A stretch of DNA of 64,000 bases from NCBI GenBank assembly GCA_933822405.4, contig CAKOGP040002014.1:174271-238270 (forward strand). The letters are read 5' to 3'. The notes under the pieces are model-generated. The model was not told where the DNA came from and did not search any database. It saw only the letters and a list, made by a program, of their open reading frames with translations. This DNA comes from Cylindrotheca closterium (taxonomy: Eukaryota > Bacillariophyta > Bacillariophyceae > Bacillariales > Bacillariaceae). Both the position numbers and the translations under genes were made by a program. This document shows positions 1-10,220 of the stretch, piece by piece. Numbering within the stretch: position 1 is the first letter of the stretch; every line of letters begins with the position of its first letter.

Positions 1-2415
1 CAGCTCCAGGAGCGACACGACCGCCTCCTTCAGGACCATGTCAGAATGCAAAAGGAGCAGGAGGCACTGGCCGCAGAGCATGAGAAGATACGAGAGGAAA
101 ATAATCGCCTTCTAGAAGATCGAAAATCAATAGAAACTGCAAAGCAACGATTGCAGCAATCCAGTGCCAAGCTGAAGCAGAATAGCGATCGAACCGAGCG
201 GGATCTCCAAAATGTGAATGACAAGCTGGAAATGGAAAAGCAAAAGTTGCAACAAAGCTATAACGAAATGCGACAACAACTTGAACGAGCGACTATAGAA
301 GAAGCTAGGATTCAAAAGGAAAACGAGCATATGAAGAAGCATCAGAATGCTTCAATCCGTCAAATTCGATGTCTCCGAGAAGCTTTCGAACGGAATCAGT
401 TCGAAATAGTGGCGCTGAAGGAGATGCAAAATGAGTACATTGCAAACAATGATAATCTCCGAAATAGACAGGGCGAGATGCTCAAGGAGATTGAGTCTCT
501 GAAGCAAGAAATTGAACGTTTGGAAGAACCAGGAAGAGCCCCCCCGCGGATGAAGAGAGCCCTGCCATTGAATAACGCGCCGACGGGAGCTTCTGATTCT
601 GCACTGCTACAAAAGTATAAGACTTTGGAAGAAGCGCACAAGAAGGTTCAGAAGGACAACGGGGAAATGAGTCAAACTAACGCCAAATTGAAGGCACAGC
701 ATGAACAGCTGGAAAAGAGCTACCAACAAAACCAAAAGGAAAAGTCAAGCGTTCAAGAAAGGCTGAACACTTTGACGGGCGAAATGAACAAATCGAAAGC
801 AACCCTGACGAAATTAGAGAAAGAGAAAAAGGAATTGGAAAGTAGCAGCGCCCAAACCAAGAAGCAACTTGATGAGCTCCAGAAGGCAAATGATGGAATG
901 CGAAAAGAAAAGCAGCAACTACTAGATGCCAACATGAAGTACGGAGGAAAACTAAAAGATCTCGATCACGCCCGAAGGGAATTTGACGCTGAAAAGATAC
1001 GGCTCGAGGGTATCATAGTGACGGTTCAGAAAGAGAAGGAAACTCTGCAGGAAGCCGAAGTCATTTTGCGGGAGCAGCGAGATCACTTGGAGGATTCCTA
1101 CAAAAAGTTACAGAATTCTGGTGACAAATTAAAGCAAACCAATGCAAAGCTGCAGGAAGAAAAGAAAGAACTCGAGACTAAGGCGAAAAACGAACGCGAA
1201 AAACTTGAAAAGACCGTAGCAGCACTGGAAAAAGAGAAGGACGAATTGAAGAGATCGCAATCGAAGGACGAAGAGAAGATGGAAGTTCTTCAGACGAAGT
1301 GCGAGGATATGAAGAAAGAGAAGAAGGAGCTTGAGAAAGCTCATGCTGATATTCGGCAGGACTTTATCAGTCTCAAGCGCGCCCATACACAACTTCAGCG
1401 CGAAAAGAAGACTTTGGAGGAATCCTTCGCGAAGACCAAACTAGAAGTCGACGACTTCAAAAAGAGTCGCAGCGATTCTGAAAAGGAGATGGGCAAACTT
1501 CAGGGAGCCGAAGCCGAATTGCGACAAAGGGTCACCGACCTGGAAAAGGCACTGGCCAAGACCGAAAAGTCTGAAAAGAGTTGGCAGGAAGCATTGCAAA
1601 CAGCCAAGGACAAACACGCGGAGACTTCCAATCTATATGTCAAGCTTCAAGAAGAACACAGTTGCGTTCAAAAAAAGCATAGAAACCTTGAGGCTACCAA
1701 CGAGCGTCTGGAACAAGCTCACGACAAGCTGATGGAAAAACAGCAGACTAACGATAGCGGCACCAAGGACGTGAAAAAGGGAACCAATCACCTCCAGGAA
1801 GAAAACATCAATCTTTTGAAGGAACTGCGAGATATGAATGAGCTGTACGGGAAGGTCAAGGGGGACTTTGACGATTTGCAGCATGATCATGACAAACTGC
1901 AAAGGAAGACGAAGAATTTGGGAAAATTGTTGGGCACCGTCCAAATCGCAGTGAAAGAAGCTGTTGCAGACGACGATAGCGTCACTTATCAAAGCAGAAG
2001 AGGTGGGGATGGGTCTGAGGACGAACGTGAACTTCCTTCTGCGACACCTCCTCGGCGGAAAGGCAAGAGATCAGTGATCATTGGTGAACTTGTCGGCGAT
2101 CTCGAAACTCCTGAAGATATTGCCAATCGCACGGATCTTTTGACTGAACCAGAGCCACGCAAACGTTTTACCAGTCCAGGACAAACTAGCCGAAGTCGGA
2201 AACGGCGAGCTACCATTAGTGACATGAGAGGACGACGAAAGGAAGCGAGGACGACGACGAACACTGCGAGTTCGAAACGACGTGCTTCCAGCGGTACTCG
2301 TAAGAAAATTACAGATGTTACGACTAGGGCTCCGAGACTGCGATCTGCAAGCAGTTTTGAGCAGGGCACGACTAAGAGAAGGGCAGGGAGACTGCGTTCT
2401 GAGAATCCCACTTAA
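1..2415 (+). CDS. Long coiled-coil protein, 5' partial
   Basis: The frame is open from base 1, reading through before the first ATG at 46, so the gene almost certainly begins upstream of the window. About 650 residues are nearly continuous heptad-rich coiled coil made of Lys/Glu/Gln with repeated 'LEK', 'KLQ' and 'EKE' runs. A Ser/Arg/Lys-rich tail of about 130 residues follows, with 'PPRRKGKR', 'SRKRRA' and 'SSKRRAS' basic clusters that could be nuclear localisation or microtubule-binding sequence. No motor or other globular domain is visible in the part present. It may be a structural, centrosomal or nuclear-matrix type protein; coiled-coil composition alone cannot assign a family. Confidence 0.8.
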   Translation, partial: QLQERHDRLLQDHVRMQKEQEALAAEHEKIREENNRLLEDRKSIETAKQRLQQSSAKLKQNSDRTERDLQNVNDKLEMEKQKLQQSYNEMRQQLERATIEEARIQKENEHMKKHQNASIRQIRCLREAFERNQFEIVALKEMQNEYIANNDNLRNRQGEMLKEIESLKQEIERLEEPGRAPPRMKRALPLNNAPTGASDSALLQKYKTLEEAHKKVQKDNGEMSQTNAKLKAQHEQLEKSYQQNQKEKSSVQERLNTLTGEMNKSKATLTKLEKEKKELESSSAQTKKQLDELQKANDGMRKEKQQLLDANMKYGGKLKDLDHARREFDAEKIRLEGIIVTVQKEKETLQEAEVILREQRDHLEDSYKKLQNSGDKLKQTNAKLQEEKKELETKAKNEREKLEKTVAALEKEKDELKRSQSKDEEKMEVLQTKCEDMKKEKKELEKAHADIRQDFISLKRAHTQLQREKKTLEESFAKTKLEVDDFKKSRSDSEKEMGKLQGAEAELRQRVTDLEKALAKTEKSEKSWQEALQTAKDKHAETSNLYVKLQEEHSCVQKKHRNLEATNERLEQAHDKLMEKQQTNDSGTKDVKKGTNHLQEENINLLKELRDMNELYGKVKGDFDDLQHDHDKLQRKTKNLGKLLGTVQIAVKEAVADDDSVTYQSRRGGDGSEDERELPSATPPRRKGKRSVIIGELVGDLETPEDIANRTDLLTEPEPRKRFTSPGQTSRSRKRRATISDMRGRRKEARTTTNTASSKRRASSGTRKKITDVTTRAPRLRSASSFEQGTTKRRAGRLRSENPT

Positions 2416-3493
2416 AATTGCAGTCGCCTCGATGATTAATTCCTAGGGTGTCGGATTGAACCAGCAGAGACAAGAAATTTATCAAAGTTTCGGAACAGTG
2501 GATTGGAATCTACCTTCTTGTTTTGTAACATCAATTCAGTTTGAAAGACCGACCCCGCCCAAGCTAAAATGTCAAGCAACGGATGGGCCAACCCTGAAGA
2601 TACGATATATCCATACCATCCGGCACATTGCCGCGTAATATACTTTTATATTAGTGTACTCCATTGGAATTTTGAACCCTTTTTGTTTGATTGTTTTTGT
2701 TGTTGTTGAACATTCGCATTTCAGGAGGTGCACCAAGTTGACGGCCAACAACTGCGTCAGCAATCAGGAGCTTTCGGGATGATACTGTAGTTGTGAGGTT
2801 GTCATCGTTCCTGTAAGGTTTTATTTTGGGCTTCGTGTCGTGATTTCATGTTATAAATGTAGTCCATTGATTGTTCCTACCGGTATTACGTTTCATCCAT
2901 TGCATTTTGAGACCATTAATATATTGTTTTACTGCCCTTTTCCCAAACCCTCAGAATGGATTGTTCGTATCTCGTTTCTTCTATTCGCGTTCCGAGGCAT
3001 ACAATTACAGTATGTGCCAGTGTACATCCACTTGTAGTGTATTCAAAATATGACCCGGCTATGCGCAAATGACGGTATCTTCGTTTCGATTGGGAGACTC
3101 CGATCATTGTAGTCTCGTTTTGCTTGTGTCATTTTTATTATTTTTGTGGGTTTGTCGTTTTTTGGGGGGAAACAAATAAACGCAGCCAGTGAACCGAGTG
3201 AGCCAACCGCCTTTATTCGTAATCTATTAACTAAAAATTCCAAGACCAAAGATGGATTTATCGCCTCAATAATCCGTGAATCGGTCATTTATGAAGAGGG
3301 ATCCATAAATTTTGTCAACAATACAACGTGGTATTCTCCGGATCTTCGATGTTTGTTAATTGAACTTTTTCAAGATTAGAGCCGGGGTTCGAAACTTTCC
3401 ACTCCGTGACTTGTATGCAATAGTCATACCTCAGAGGCCTTTGAGATACGAAACCCGTTGGCTGCGTTTGATACACGTTCGTTCACCCATAAT
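2416..3493. other. Intergenic, no gene seen
   Basis: AT-rich spacer between two plus-strand genes. Short ORFs here have no recognisable content. A single TACCGGTA-type palindrome lies near 2880. Confidence 0.5.
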
Positions 3494-4528
3494 ATGCTAA
3501 TGTCAGACAAAGATCAATCAACAGGAAGCAGAACCATGAATCTTGGTGGTGAAACAGCTTTGAATGGACGCCCAAAGCCTTCCTCGCTATCAAGGGGAAA
3601 GACCTATTCAGTTTCCACTGGCGGAAGCAGCCGCAACTTCGGCAACACTGATTACTCAAATTCCCCTAGGTCAATGGCTCCAAGGCGAAACAGCTTTGGA
3701 AGTCTCTCATCAGTAGCCGAACGAAAGAAGGACCGGAACTCTTATCTAAATAAGCGAAAGAACCGAGACGGAGCAGGTAAACGTAAGGATTTGATTCGCA
3801 ACTCCTTATTCAGCAAGGTTGATACTGTCTTTGGGGAGGAGACTTCTGATGTCGGCGATCCTTCCGATGTTTCGTTTCAGAACGAAAACTCGTATTTGAA
3901 GCGATTGCTGCTATCACCAACTGCAGCTTCATCTTCAGGGAAAAAGAAGTTGAATGTTGATAACTGTCGCTTACAGAAGAAAAAGAAACCTCTGAAACTT
4001 CCTCAGATCCCCATTGTGACCCCCAGTCCAGCTTCTAAGCGAATCGATAAGACAAAGGTAGCTGCGAAGGTAGCCGAAAGGAGCAGTCCCAAGGATAAGA
4101 CACCTAAAAGTTCTTCCAAGCTATCCGCTGAACAGAACGAGAAACGCCTATCCACAGATTCCACAACATCTACTGCCCCAACTGAGGCTTCAGATTCTAC
4201 GGACAACGATACCCTCACTGCTGTCACCAACAGCGCTGCCAGTATGACCATCGCTGAAGAACCCGTTGAAATTGATTATACAGAGCTTTTTAACTCATTT
4301 GAAACTGTTGCCGTGGATGTCAACTTTGCAGAGCCACCTGTGGAGCGGGAACGAAAGATTTCGTTTGCACTGCAAGCCCAAGTAGCATCGATTGCTGATT
4401 TAATCGTTTGCTCATCGGATGCTTCCAAAAACTTTGAATGGGAAGATTTGTTTTACACTGAAGAGGAACTATCTGATCAACGACATGAAGCTTTCTTGGA
4501 AATGTGCGGATTGGATGATGACGATTAG
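3494..4528 (+). CDS. Hypothetical protein with basic Ser-rich body and acidic C-terminus
   Basis: A 344-residue protein I do not recognise. The frame is open upstream of 3494 but only with non-ATG codons, so the first ATG (3494, or the second at 3500) is the start. The first 200 residues are Ser/Lys/Arg-rich and disordered, with basic clusters such as 'KKKKPLKLP'. The last 80 residues are acidic and contain two compact conserved-looking pieces, 'DYTELFNSFETV' and 'WEDLFYTEEELSDQRHEAF', ending in CGLDDDD. The tryptophan/aromatic-acidic 'W..LFYT..EL...R.EAF' block looks like a short folded or partner-binding element. The composition suggests a nuclear or regulatory protein; this is inference only. 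Confidence 0.7.
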   Translation: MLMSDKDQSTGSRTMNLGGETALNGRPKPSSLSRGKTYSVSTGGSSRNFGNTDYSNSPRSMAPRRNSFGSLSSVAERKKDRNSYLNKRKNRDGAGKRKDLIRNSLFSKVDTVFGEETSDVGDPSDVSFQNENSYLKRLLLSPTAASSSGKKKLNVDNCRLQKKKKPLKLPQIPIVTPSPASKRIDKTKVAAKVAERSSPKDKTPKSSSKLSAEQNEKRLSTDSTTSTAPTEASDSTDNDTLTAVTNSAASMTIAEEPVEIDYTELFNSFETVAVDVNFAEPPVERERKISFALQAQVASIADLIVCSSDASKNFEWEDLFYTEEELSDQRHEAFLEMCGLDDDD

Positions 4529-5033
4529 AAATCTCGTTTCCTTAATGGGGTTGAATCAATTTCTTTATGAAAAGGAATGGAAACGAAAGGGACATGCAAA
4601 AAGCTTTAAAAACAATTTTAAAAATATAACTTACTACATAATATATTACAATAGCACATCTTGTACACGTATAAATACCGCAGGAAGATTCTTTTGGAAT
4701 ACACTTCTGTCCCATAAACTAAAATGATGATTGATATGGCACAAGCTGTGAACCGCATGTTTATAATGAGAGAGATATATTGCAGGTGGATTCTTTTTTC
4801 TTCTTCGCCCAGCTGAAGCACATAAATTTGAGCAAGGGTCACAAAAGGTGTAATACAGTATCTGCACCAAACGCCATGGTCATTGTTTCAAAATTTTAGC
4901 CCGTTTGTCTCCAACGGACATGTGGACAGACCACACGTGCAACCCGCCGTGAATCGAATGAATCATAGTGACAGCTCCTCATGCTACAGTATAAAATATA
5001 TATCGCTATAAAATAAGGCAGGACAAGAATAAA
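4529..5033. other. Intergenic spacer upstream of the dehydrogenase
   Basis: AT-rich spacer between two plus-strand genes. It ends in the TATA-like tract listed separately. Nothing else seen. Confidence 0.5.
4989..5016 (+). promoter_or_regulatory. TATA-like tract upstream of the dehydrogenase
   Basis: Two TATAAA-type hexamers ('tataaaatatata' and 'ctataaaataagg') lie 20-45 bp before the ATG at 5034. The position allows a core promoter with a very short 5' UTR, but TATA boxes are not reliable predictors in diatoms. Confidence 0.3.
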
Positions 5034-6107
5034 ATGGAATGGAAAGCAGGTCCAATGGGATTTTTTCTTCCTTGGATTCTTCTTTGCGGCATGACAAGTC
5101 AAGCGAGTGCTTTTTCGACCCCGATTGCTGCAGAAGACACGCCACGACCAGCTCAATACTACGATGATTATTTCAAAACCCTTCCATCCATGGAGGGAAT
5201 GACTGTTGCCATTACAGGATGCTCTCGTGGTCTTGGTTACGTGGCAGCTTCAACCGTTGTGAGAAAAGGAGGTCGCGTCCTTTTATTGAATCGAAAAACC
5301 AACGCTATGGAATGGTACGATGAACTCTGTCAGGTTGCTGATGCTGCCTCAGGACCAAAGCCAATCCATGTGGAATGTGACTTGCTCAGCTTCGACAGTG
5401 TGAATAGTGCCAGTCAAAAAGTTTCAGAGCTCACAGCAGATAGTGGTGGTCTGGATGTCCTATGCTGCAATGCTGGTATAATGCTCCAACCTGATCAAGC
5501 CTCCAAGGATGGATACGACATTACTGCATCAACGAACATGCTGTCGCACTTTTTGTTGGTCAAGAATCTTTTCGGTCAGCTATTAGTACAAGCCTCATCG
5601 TCCGAAACAGCACGAGTGGTAATCATGTCGAGTGCTAGTGGATATGGGGAGCCTGCATTCAATCCAACATTCTTTGAAAAGAAGGGCGGACAGCTTGGAG
5701 GACAAAAGGCGAGCTACGAACGGTATCATCAATCAAAGTTGGCAAACTTGGCTTTCTGCTGTTCGTTACAAGAAAAGTTGGACAATGCCAAGATTTCAAA
5801 CGTAATTGCGCTTGCTTGTACGCCTGGAGTTTGTGGCACAGACATGTTTCGTCATGCGACATCCCTATTCAGCAAGGACGGAACACCATTGCCACTTTCC
5901 AATGTTCCCAATGTAAAGGATGGCTGCATGGCCCAACTGAAGTGCATCTTTGACCCGACCGTGCAGCCGGGAGAACTTTGGGGGCCTGGAAAAGAGGGAA
6001 GTCTGGTTCGCACCGATATGTCACCACCTACTGTTTTGATAGACGAGGAAGCCAAGAAAGCCTTGTGGCAAGTATGCGAAGATGCCGTCGGCAAATTTGA
6101 AATTTGA
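5034..6107 (+). CDS. Short-chain dehydrogenase/reductase, probably plastid-targeted
   Basis: A 357-residue SDR. The cofactor motif TGCSRGLG is at residues 61-68, NAG at 146-148, a catalytic Ser at about 199-200 and YHQSK (Tyr231, Lys235) is the active-site pair. The 'YxxSKLAN' form is typical of the retinol-dehydrogenase / WWOX / protochlorophyllide-reductase side of the family. The N-terminus is a hydrophobic signal peptide ending in QASA followed by FSTP; in diatoms an Ala-Phe junction after a signal peptide is the hallmark of import into the secondary plastid. The substrate cannot be read from the sequence. An alternative ATG at codon 8 would preserve the signal. No intron is needed. Confidence 0.88.
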   Translation: MEWKAGPMGFFLPWILLCGMTSQASAFSTPIAAEDTPRPAQYYDDYFKTLPSMEGMTVAITGCSRGLGYVAASTVVRKGGRVLLLNRKTNAMEWYDELCQVADAASGPKPIHVECDLLSFDSVNSASQKVSELTADSGGLDVLCCNAGIMLQPDQASKDGYDITASTNMLSHFLLVKNLFGQLLVQASSSETARVVIMSSASGYGEPAFNPTFFEKKGGQLGGQKASYERYHQSKLANLAFCCSLQEKLDNAKISNVIALACTPGVCGTDMFRHATSLFSKDGTPLPLSNVPNVKDGCMAQLKCIFDPTVQPGELWGPGKEGSLVRTDMSPPTVLIDEEAKKALWQVCEDAVGKFEI

Positions 6108-6542
6108 GAGGCAGGAAGAGGAAGCAACCCCCGTCAAAGATAACATATGCTATTTTGAATTGGCGACAAGACTAGTCAGTCAGTTTGGCAGGATTCTTAT
6201 TATCATTATTATTGTTATGCCACGATCACACAATCGAGGAAGGGCTTGCGAAGAATGAATAATGGCCAGCAAGAGCACGCTGGGCGCCTACTAGTAGCCG
6301 ATGCAAACAATAAATGGTAGTTGTGAGAAGAAAACGGATACAGACAACATAAAATGCTTAACGATGCTTCAGATAGAAAAGTTGAAGCATAAGCAACAGT
6401 TGTGAATTGTAGGTTTTTCTGATATACCTACTGTATGCTGTTGTGTATAAAATATCGGCAGCTTGTTGATGTACGACTAGTCCGACTGAGATCTATATTC
6501 AAATATGCCGCACGCACGACGACTGTATGTATGCATAGGATC
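6108..6542. other. Intergenic spacer
   Basis: AT-rich, with short ATT/ATC microsatellite-like runs near 6195-6215. An in-frame ATG at 6435 would add 36 residues to the next gene, but they do not resemble a targeting signal. Nothing else seen. Confidence 0.4.
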
Positions 6543-7737
6543 ATGATGATGGTGGTGTCACGTCAACTCATCCTAATATGTCTCGTCCTTGTTGTCGCTG
6601 AAATAACCAATGGCTTTACCTTACTGTGTCGTAACAAAAGGCCACGGATTGTTTGCTCTCCTCACAAGCAGCCACAACTCCAAATCCTTCCAAAGTCAAC
6701 ACAATCGTTGGCTGATTGCTCGTCAATAAGTATACAAGTAAAGGCTGCACACTTCAATGGGGATGACGAAGTTTCACCTCCAGATGGAAAGGCTGTCGCC
6801 GCATTGGGAATATTAAGTGCCCTAACTTGGATAATCATGTAAGACAGAAATGTGTTTGCCGCTTTTATGTTGATTATTCTGGCCATCATATATCAATCCT
6901 CATGACGTTCCTTTCGCTCTATATATATTTCCTTCCAGCTCCGTGACGGCACTCTCCTACCACCCAGACCCAAAGTTTGCCAACTGCACCATGCGTCACA
7001 ACATTTTGACCATGTCACAGGCCTTTGCATTTCCGCTTCCAGTAGGATTTGCATCAGTATCAGTGTCATCATCGTCCGAATTTTCTTCTCTGGCACGGCC
7101 AATGCGCTTGGCATTTGCAGTTGCATCCCTATGGCTTGCTGGAGCCAGTCTTTTGGCTCCAAGGTTTGCCTTTGGATTCGATCTATACTCGCCACGACTC
7201 AAGGTAGCAGCAGGTTTGGTACATCTTGCTACGGCAGCAGCCTCGCTGAAGTCTTGGACAAGAACGGCAACTACTCAGCAACAAGAACAATCATTGCCTC
7301 CAGATTACAAACCAAAGGCTAGTTTGGCTTCTCGATTGTGGGGAATGTCTTCCTTGGGACTATTTTGGTTTACAATCTGCCCGATATTTGCACCCTATCC
7401 ATTGGCAACCTTCCCTACCATTTTGGGGAAACGATTGTCGCGACCAGCTTCCGCCTTTACCTTGCTTGGTGCAGCACTGGCTTTTTGCTTGAGACAATCG
7501 GAACTCAAGGGTACTAACATGTCGAGGCAGGTGTCCATTGCGCGGAAGTGTTTGCTCGTGGGATCAAGCTTGCATTTGTTATTGATTGCACTGAAATTGA
7601 TTGGAGTGGATGGAGGAGGCTTCCTTCTTGCCGGAAATGGCCTCTGGGAAGTATACCCAGCAATGCTGGCCGTCCCATTTGCTACCGCTTCATCATTATT
7701 GATACATGTGCTAGTTTGCATCGCTGCAACAAGGTAG
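6543..7737 (+). CDS. Multi-pass membrane protein, probably plastid-targeted, two exons
   Basis: Two adjacent ORFs join into one 364-residue protein: exon 1 is 6543-6838 and exon 2 is 6939-7737. The 100-bp intron 6839-6938 starts GTAAGA and ends in a pyrimidine-rich TTCCTTCCAG. The split codon (AT+C) keeps frame, and the stop of the upstream ORF lies inside the intron. The start at 6543 gives a clear signal peptide (MMMVVSRQLILICL...) ending before FTLL, a plastid-like Phe junction. A helix spans the splice junction ('AVAALGILSALTWII'), followed by about five more hydrophobic helices in exon 2. I do not recognise the family. An upstream ATG at 6435 would bury the signal peptide and is less likely. 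Confidence 0.72.
6839..6938 (+). other. Intron of the plastid-type membrane protein
   Basis: GT-AG intron of 100 bp, phase 2, that joins the reading frames on either side. Confidence 0.75.
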
Positions 7738-8413
7738 CAGGATGGAATCTTGGAAATGCACCAATGATGAAATCAACGTTCGATCAATCTTTCTGCAATC
7801 CCATGCTTTTAGAGCAGTGATTGGATCAACGGGAAACGACCCAAACTTATGAATACCTTCACGCCGAGTTATTGGGGACAGCTTCACTAGCGCACTTGCC
7901 GACTGTCAGGAATCGGATCTATTGAACCACGGTGAGATGCTGCGAGGAATGCCCAACAACCACAATAAGAATCCAATACGAACACTTACACAAGTATCAG
8001 GAGGACTATATAGGAGAATAGGTTTTCAGAGTAGCAATGGGTTGCTTTTCAAAAAATTATTCATAGGATATGCACTTGTGCACATTGCTCCACATCGTTT
8101 GGGTGACATGGTACCAGTTTGGGTGACATGGTACCGGTACCAAGAAACTAAGTTTCTCCATTTCCACCCACGGAGAAGGCAGCCCAAGTTATCACAGATT
8201 TTCTTGCATTGGAATGTGTTCATGCGTTTCGGACAAATTCCAACTTGTGAACGCGCTCGACGCTGCAATGGCGCATCAAGGAATGGTTTGCTGATAATCA
8301 TACTCGTGAGCAGTCAGTCTACGATGAGAGCATTGTGTAGATATTGTAGTCTAAAATCTTCTAAGTTTACATCTAAGTATTGTAATAAATGTATTTCTTT
8401 ACTGCATGTTGGT
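7738..8413. other. Intergenic between convergent genes
   Basis: Holds a perfect 20-bp tandem repeat (8097-8136) ending in a GGTACC palindrome. Overlapping ORFs on both strands (about 90-165 codons) have no supporting features. Confidence 0.4.
8097..8136. repeat. 20-bp tandem duplication ending in GGTACCGGTACC
   Basis: The unit GTTTGGGTGACATGGTACC plus one base occurs twice back to back. The second copy runs directly into CGGTACC, creating a 12-bp palindrome of the TACCGGTA family seen elsewhere in the window. Confidence 0.85.
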
Positions 8414-9169
8414 CTATAGACCTGAGAAAGTGTCATCGGATGCAACGTTGCTTTGCAGTATTCTCGTTCTTGCCAACCATTGGTCCACTTCTGTGCATTG
8501 TGATGACGAAATATCTGAAACTTTGCTCAAGACCTTGCCATTCTTGATGGCCACAATGGTAGGCTGTTCAGGGTCAATTTGCAGCTTGGCAGTAAAAAGT
8601 GGTGCGCTCTTTGAGTTGATCCTTCGGCATTCGCACTTGGATTTGGACTCGAGGACTCGCAGCGATAGGACATCTTCAATGGAATTGGAAATGGAAGTTT
8701 CTTGGTTGAAAAAGTGTACCAAAAAGACCACGTCGCTTTGCCCGTTGGTCAAGAAGCATTCCGTTAGAAAGCTATTCTGGTCCAATGTTTCGAAAAGACA
8801 GTCATCTTCTTCCTCTCCCACATCGTCTTCATCAATGTCGCTGAAGAAGGAGAAATCGTCGCTATCCACAGTGTGATAGTCTCCTTGAGAACTGTTATCG
8901 TCAGATACTGCCGCACTTGGTGCTAGGGAGCAGTCCTCCATGGAAGAACGATATGACTCGGGTGCGAGAATGCTGCTATTATCGCTCGATGATGAGATGG
9001 TGACGGACTGTTGGGAGGATACCATCGAACCTTCTCCTCGTAGTTTTCGTTGCATTCTCATGCGCTTTCGGCGGTTGGAGATTGGCTTGGTGATCTTTGA
9101 GCTAAGGCGTCCGATGTGATGGACGATGCTTTGAGGCTTGGCCTCGTTGGAGCATTGAATGTAGGACAT
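8414..9169 (-). CDS. Thioredoxin-fold (phosducin/TXNDC9-like) paralogue 1 of 5
   Basis: A 251-residue member of a five-gene family. The start at 9169 (MSYIQCSNEAK) is shared by the paralogues; the frame extends 29 codons upstream without a conserved ATG. Order: a basic N-terminus (HHIGRL, then RRKRMRMQRKL), a Ser/Asp-rich variable linker of about 90 residues, then a conserved domain of about 110 residues from 'FETLDQN' to 'WLARTRIL'. That domain follows the pattern of phosducin-like/TXNDC9 thioredoxin folds: 'VVFLVHFFNQ.T', then 'SAPLFTAKLQI', then 'PTIVAIKNGK', then a terminal helix. The CxxC redox site is absent (NQETSIS instead), so an oxidoreductase role is unlikely. Function unknown; chaperone-like or binding roles are possible. 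Confidence 0.8.
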   Translation of the reverse strand: MSYIQCSNEAKPQSIVHHIGRLSSKITKPISNRRKRMRMQRKLRGEGSMVSSQQSVTISSSSDNSSILAPESYRSSMEDCSLAPSAAVSDDNSSQGDYHTVDSDDFSFFSDIDEDDVGEEEDDCLFETLDQNSFLTECFLTNGQSDVVFLVHFFNQETSISNSIEDVLSLRVLESKSKCECRRINSKSAPLFTAKLQIDPEQPTIVAIKNGKVLSKVSDISSSQCTEVDQWLARTRILQSNVASDDTFSGL

Positions 9170-10220
9170 GATGAAAACTTCGTCTGTGATGTTGGTAATG
9201 ATTCTGTGATGTGATGGGTCGGAAGAAAATGAGTGATGGGTCCGAACTCCAAACACGCGTTTTACTCGTGATGGTTATTGGTTGTAACAGAAAAGCGGCT
9301 CCCGCTATTGGAAAATTATTTATATCTTTAGCGTAAAAGGATCTTACATATTGTTGATGCGAACATTTTCTAGTTAACAGTCACAGCCGTTGCGCCTCCA
9401 AATTCGGTAATTCTGGTTGCAGTTGGTTCGAACCGAATTTTGGTAGGTAATAAGCTCGTCAAATCAAACACATGTTTAACGAACAATACCGCATACAGCA
9501 ACTTCTTTTGTACCATTGACATCTGGTATTTGCGCAATGACCTGTCTGCATTTGAAAAATAACGTTACACTTTTCTATGCTTCAAAAGACTTTTCGACTC
9601 ACTTTAGGCAACAGCTGTACTATGTACCCTGGTATCAGTTGGTACGTGTAACTGGAACCCCGGTGGGCAACAGAAACGTTTGTTCCAGAGAAGCTTTAGA
9701 GACTATGGAACCTTGTTCGGTTTTGTACAGACAACAAATGTCGTTTGCGAAACAGTGCTGGAGACGTTCACCAACAAGCTTGATCCCGTTCTATAATTGT
9801 GCAGAGTCCTTGTTGATTGTATCTTCGTGTTCAATCGTACTGTAACAGGTGGTACTGTACCCTGTCCAGTTTATAATCCATATTTCCAACACCTTCTGCT
9901 GGAACAAGAATAATCTAATCAATGTGCTGTAGTAGTGCACTATTACTGTAGTTTAAAACAAAAAGGCAAGCACTCCTTCTCCATATCCTCGCTATTGGAT
10001 TCCACAGTTTCAGTTACCGGCACAGCATACTCTTGGTTAGACTGCCACTTTTTGGACGACATTGAATTCCTTTGCATGTAGCTAAAAAGGAAGGTACACT
10101 ACAGTACTAAGGGGTGTTTCAGATACATGTACAGTCGTAATCAGCCATATAGGGTAGTTAGTAAGTAGTGCGGACGTTCAAAATTGTATATCTATATTTG
10201 AGTTGTACATATGTTTATAG
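9170..10220. other. Intergenic between paralogues 1 and 2
   Basis: About 1.05 kb of AT-rich sequence. It contains GGTACTGTACC-type palindromes (for example near 9850). A plus-strand 109-codon ORF at 9516 starts with TTG and is not credible. Confidence 0.5.

Noticed and set aside
8406..8876. Antisense ORF opposite paralogue 1 (similar ones lie opposite paralogues 2 to 5)
   Set aside because: These recur because the paralogues are similar; they mirror the conserved minus-strand domain and are shadows.
9516..9845. 109-codon plus-strand ORF between paralogues 1 and 2
   Set aside because: Begins with TTG, no recognisable content, not found near the other paralogues.
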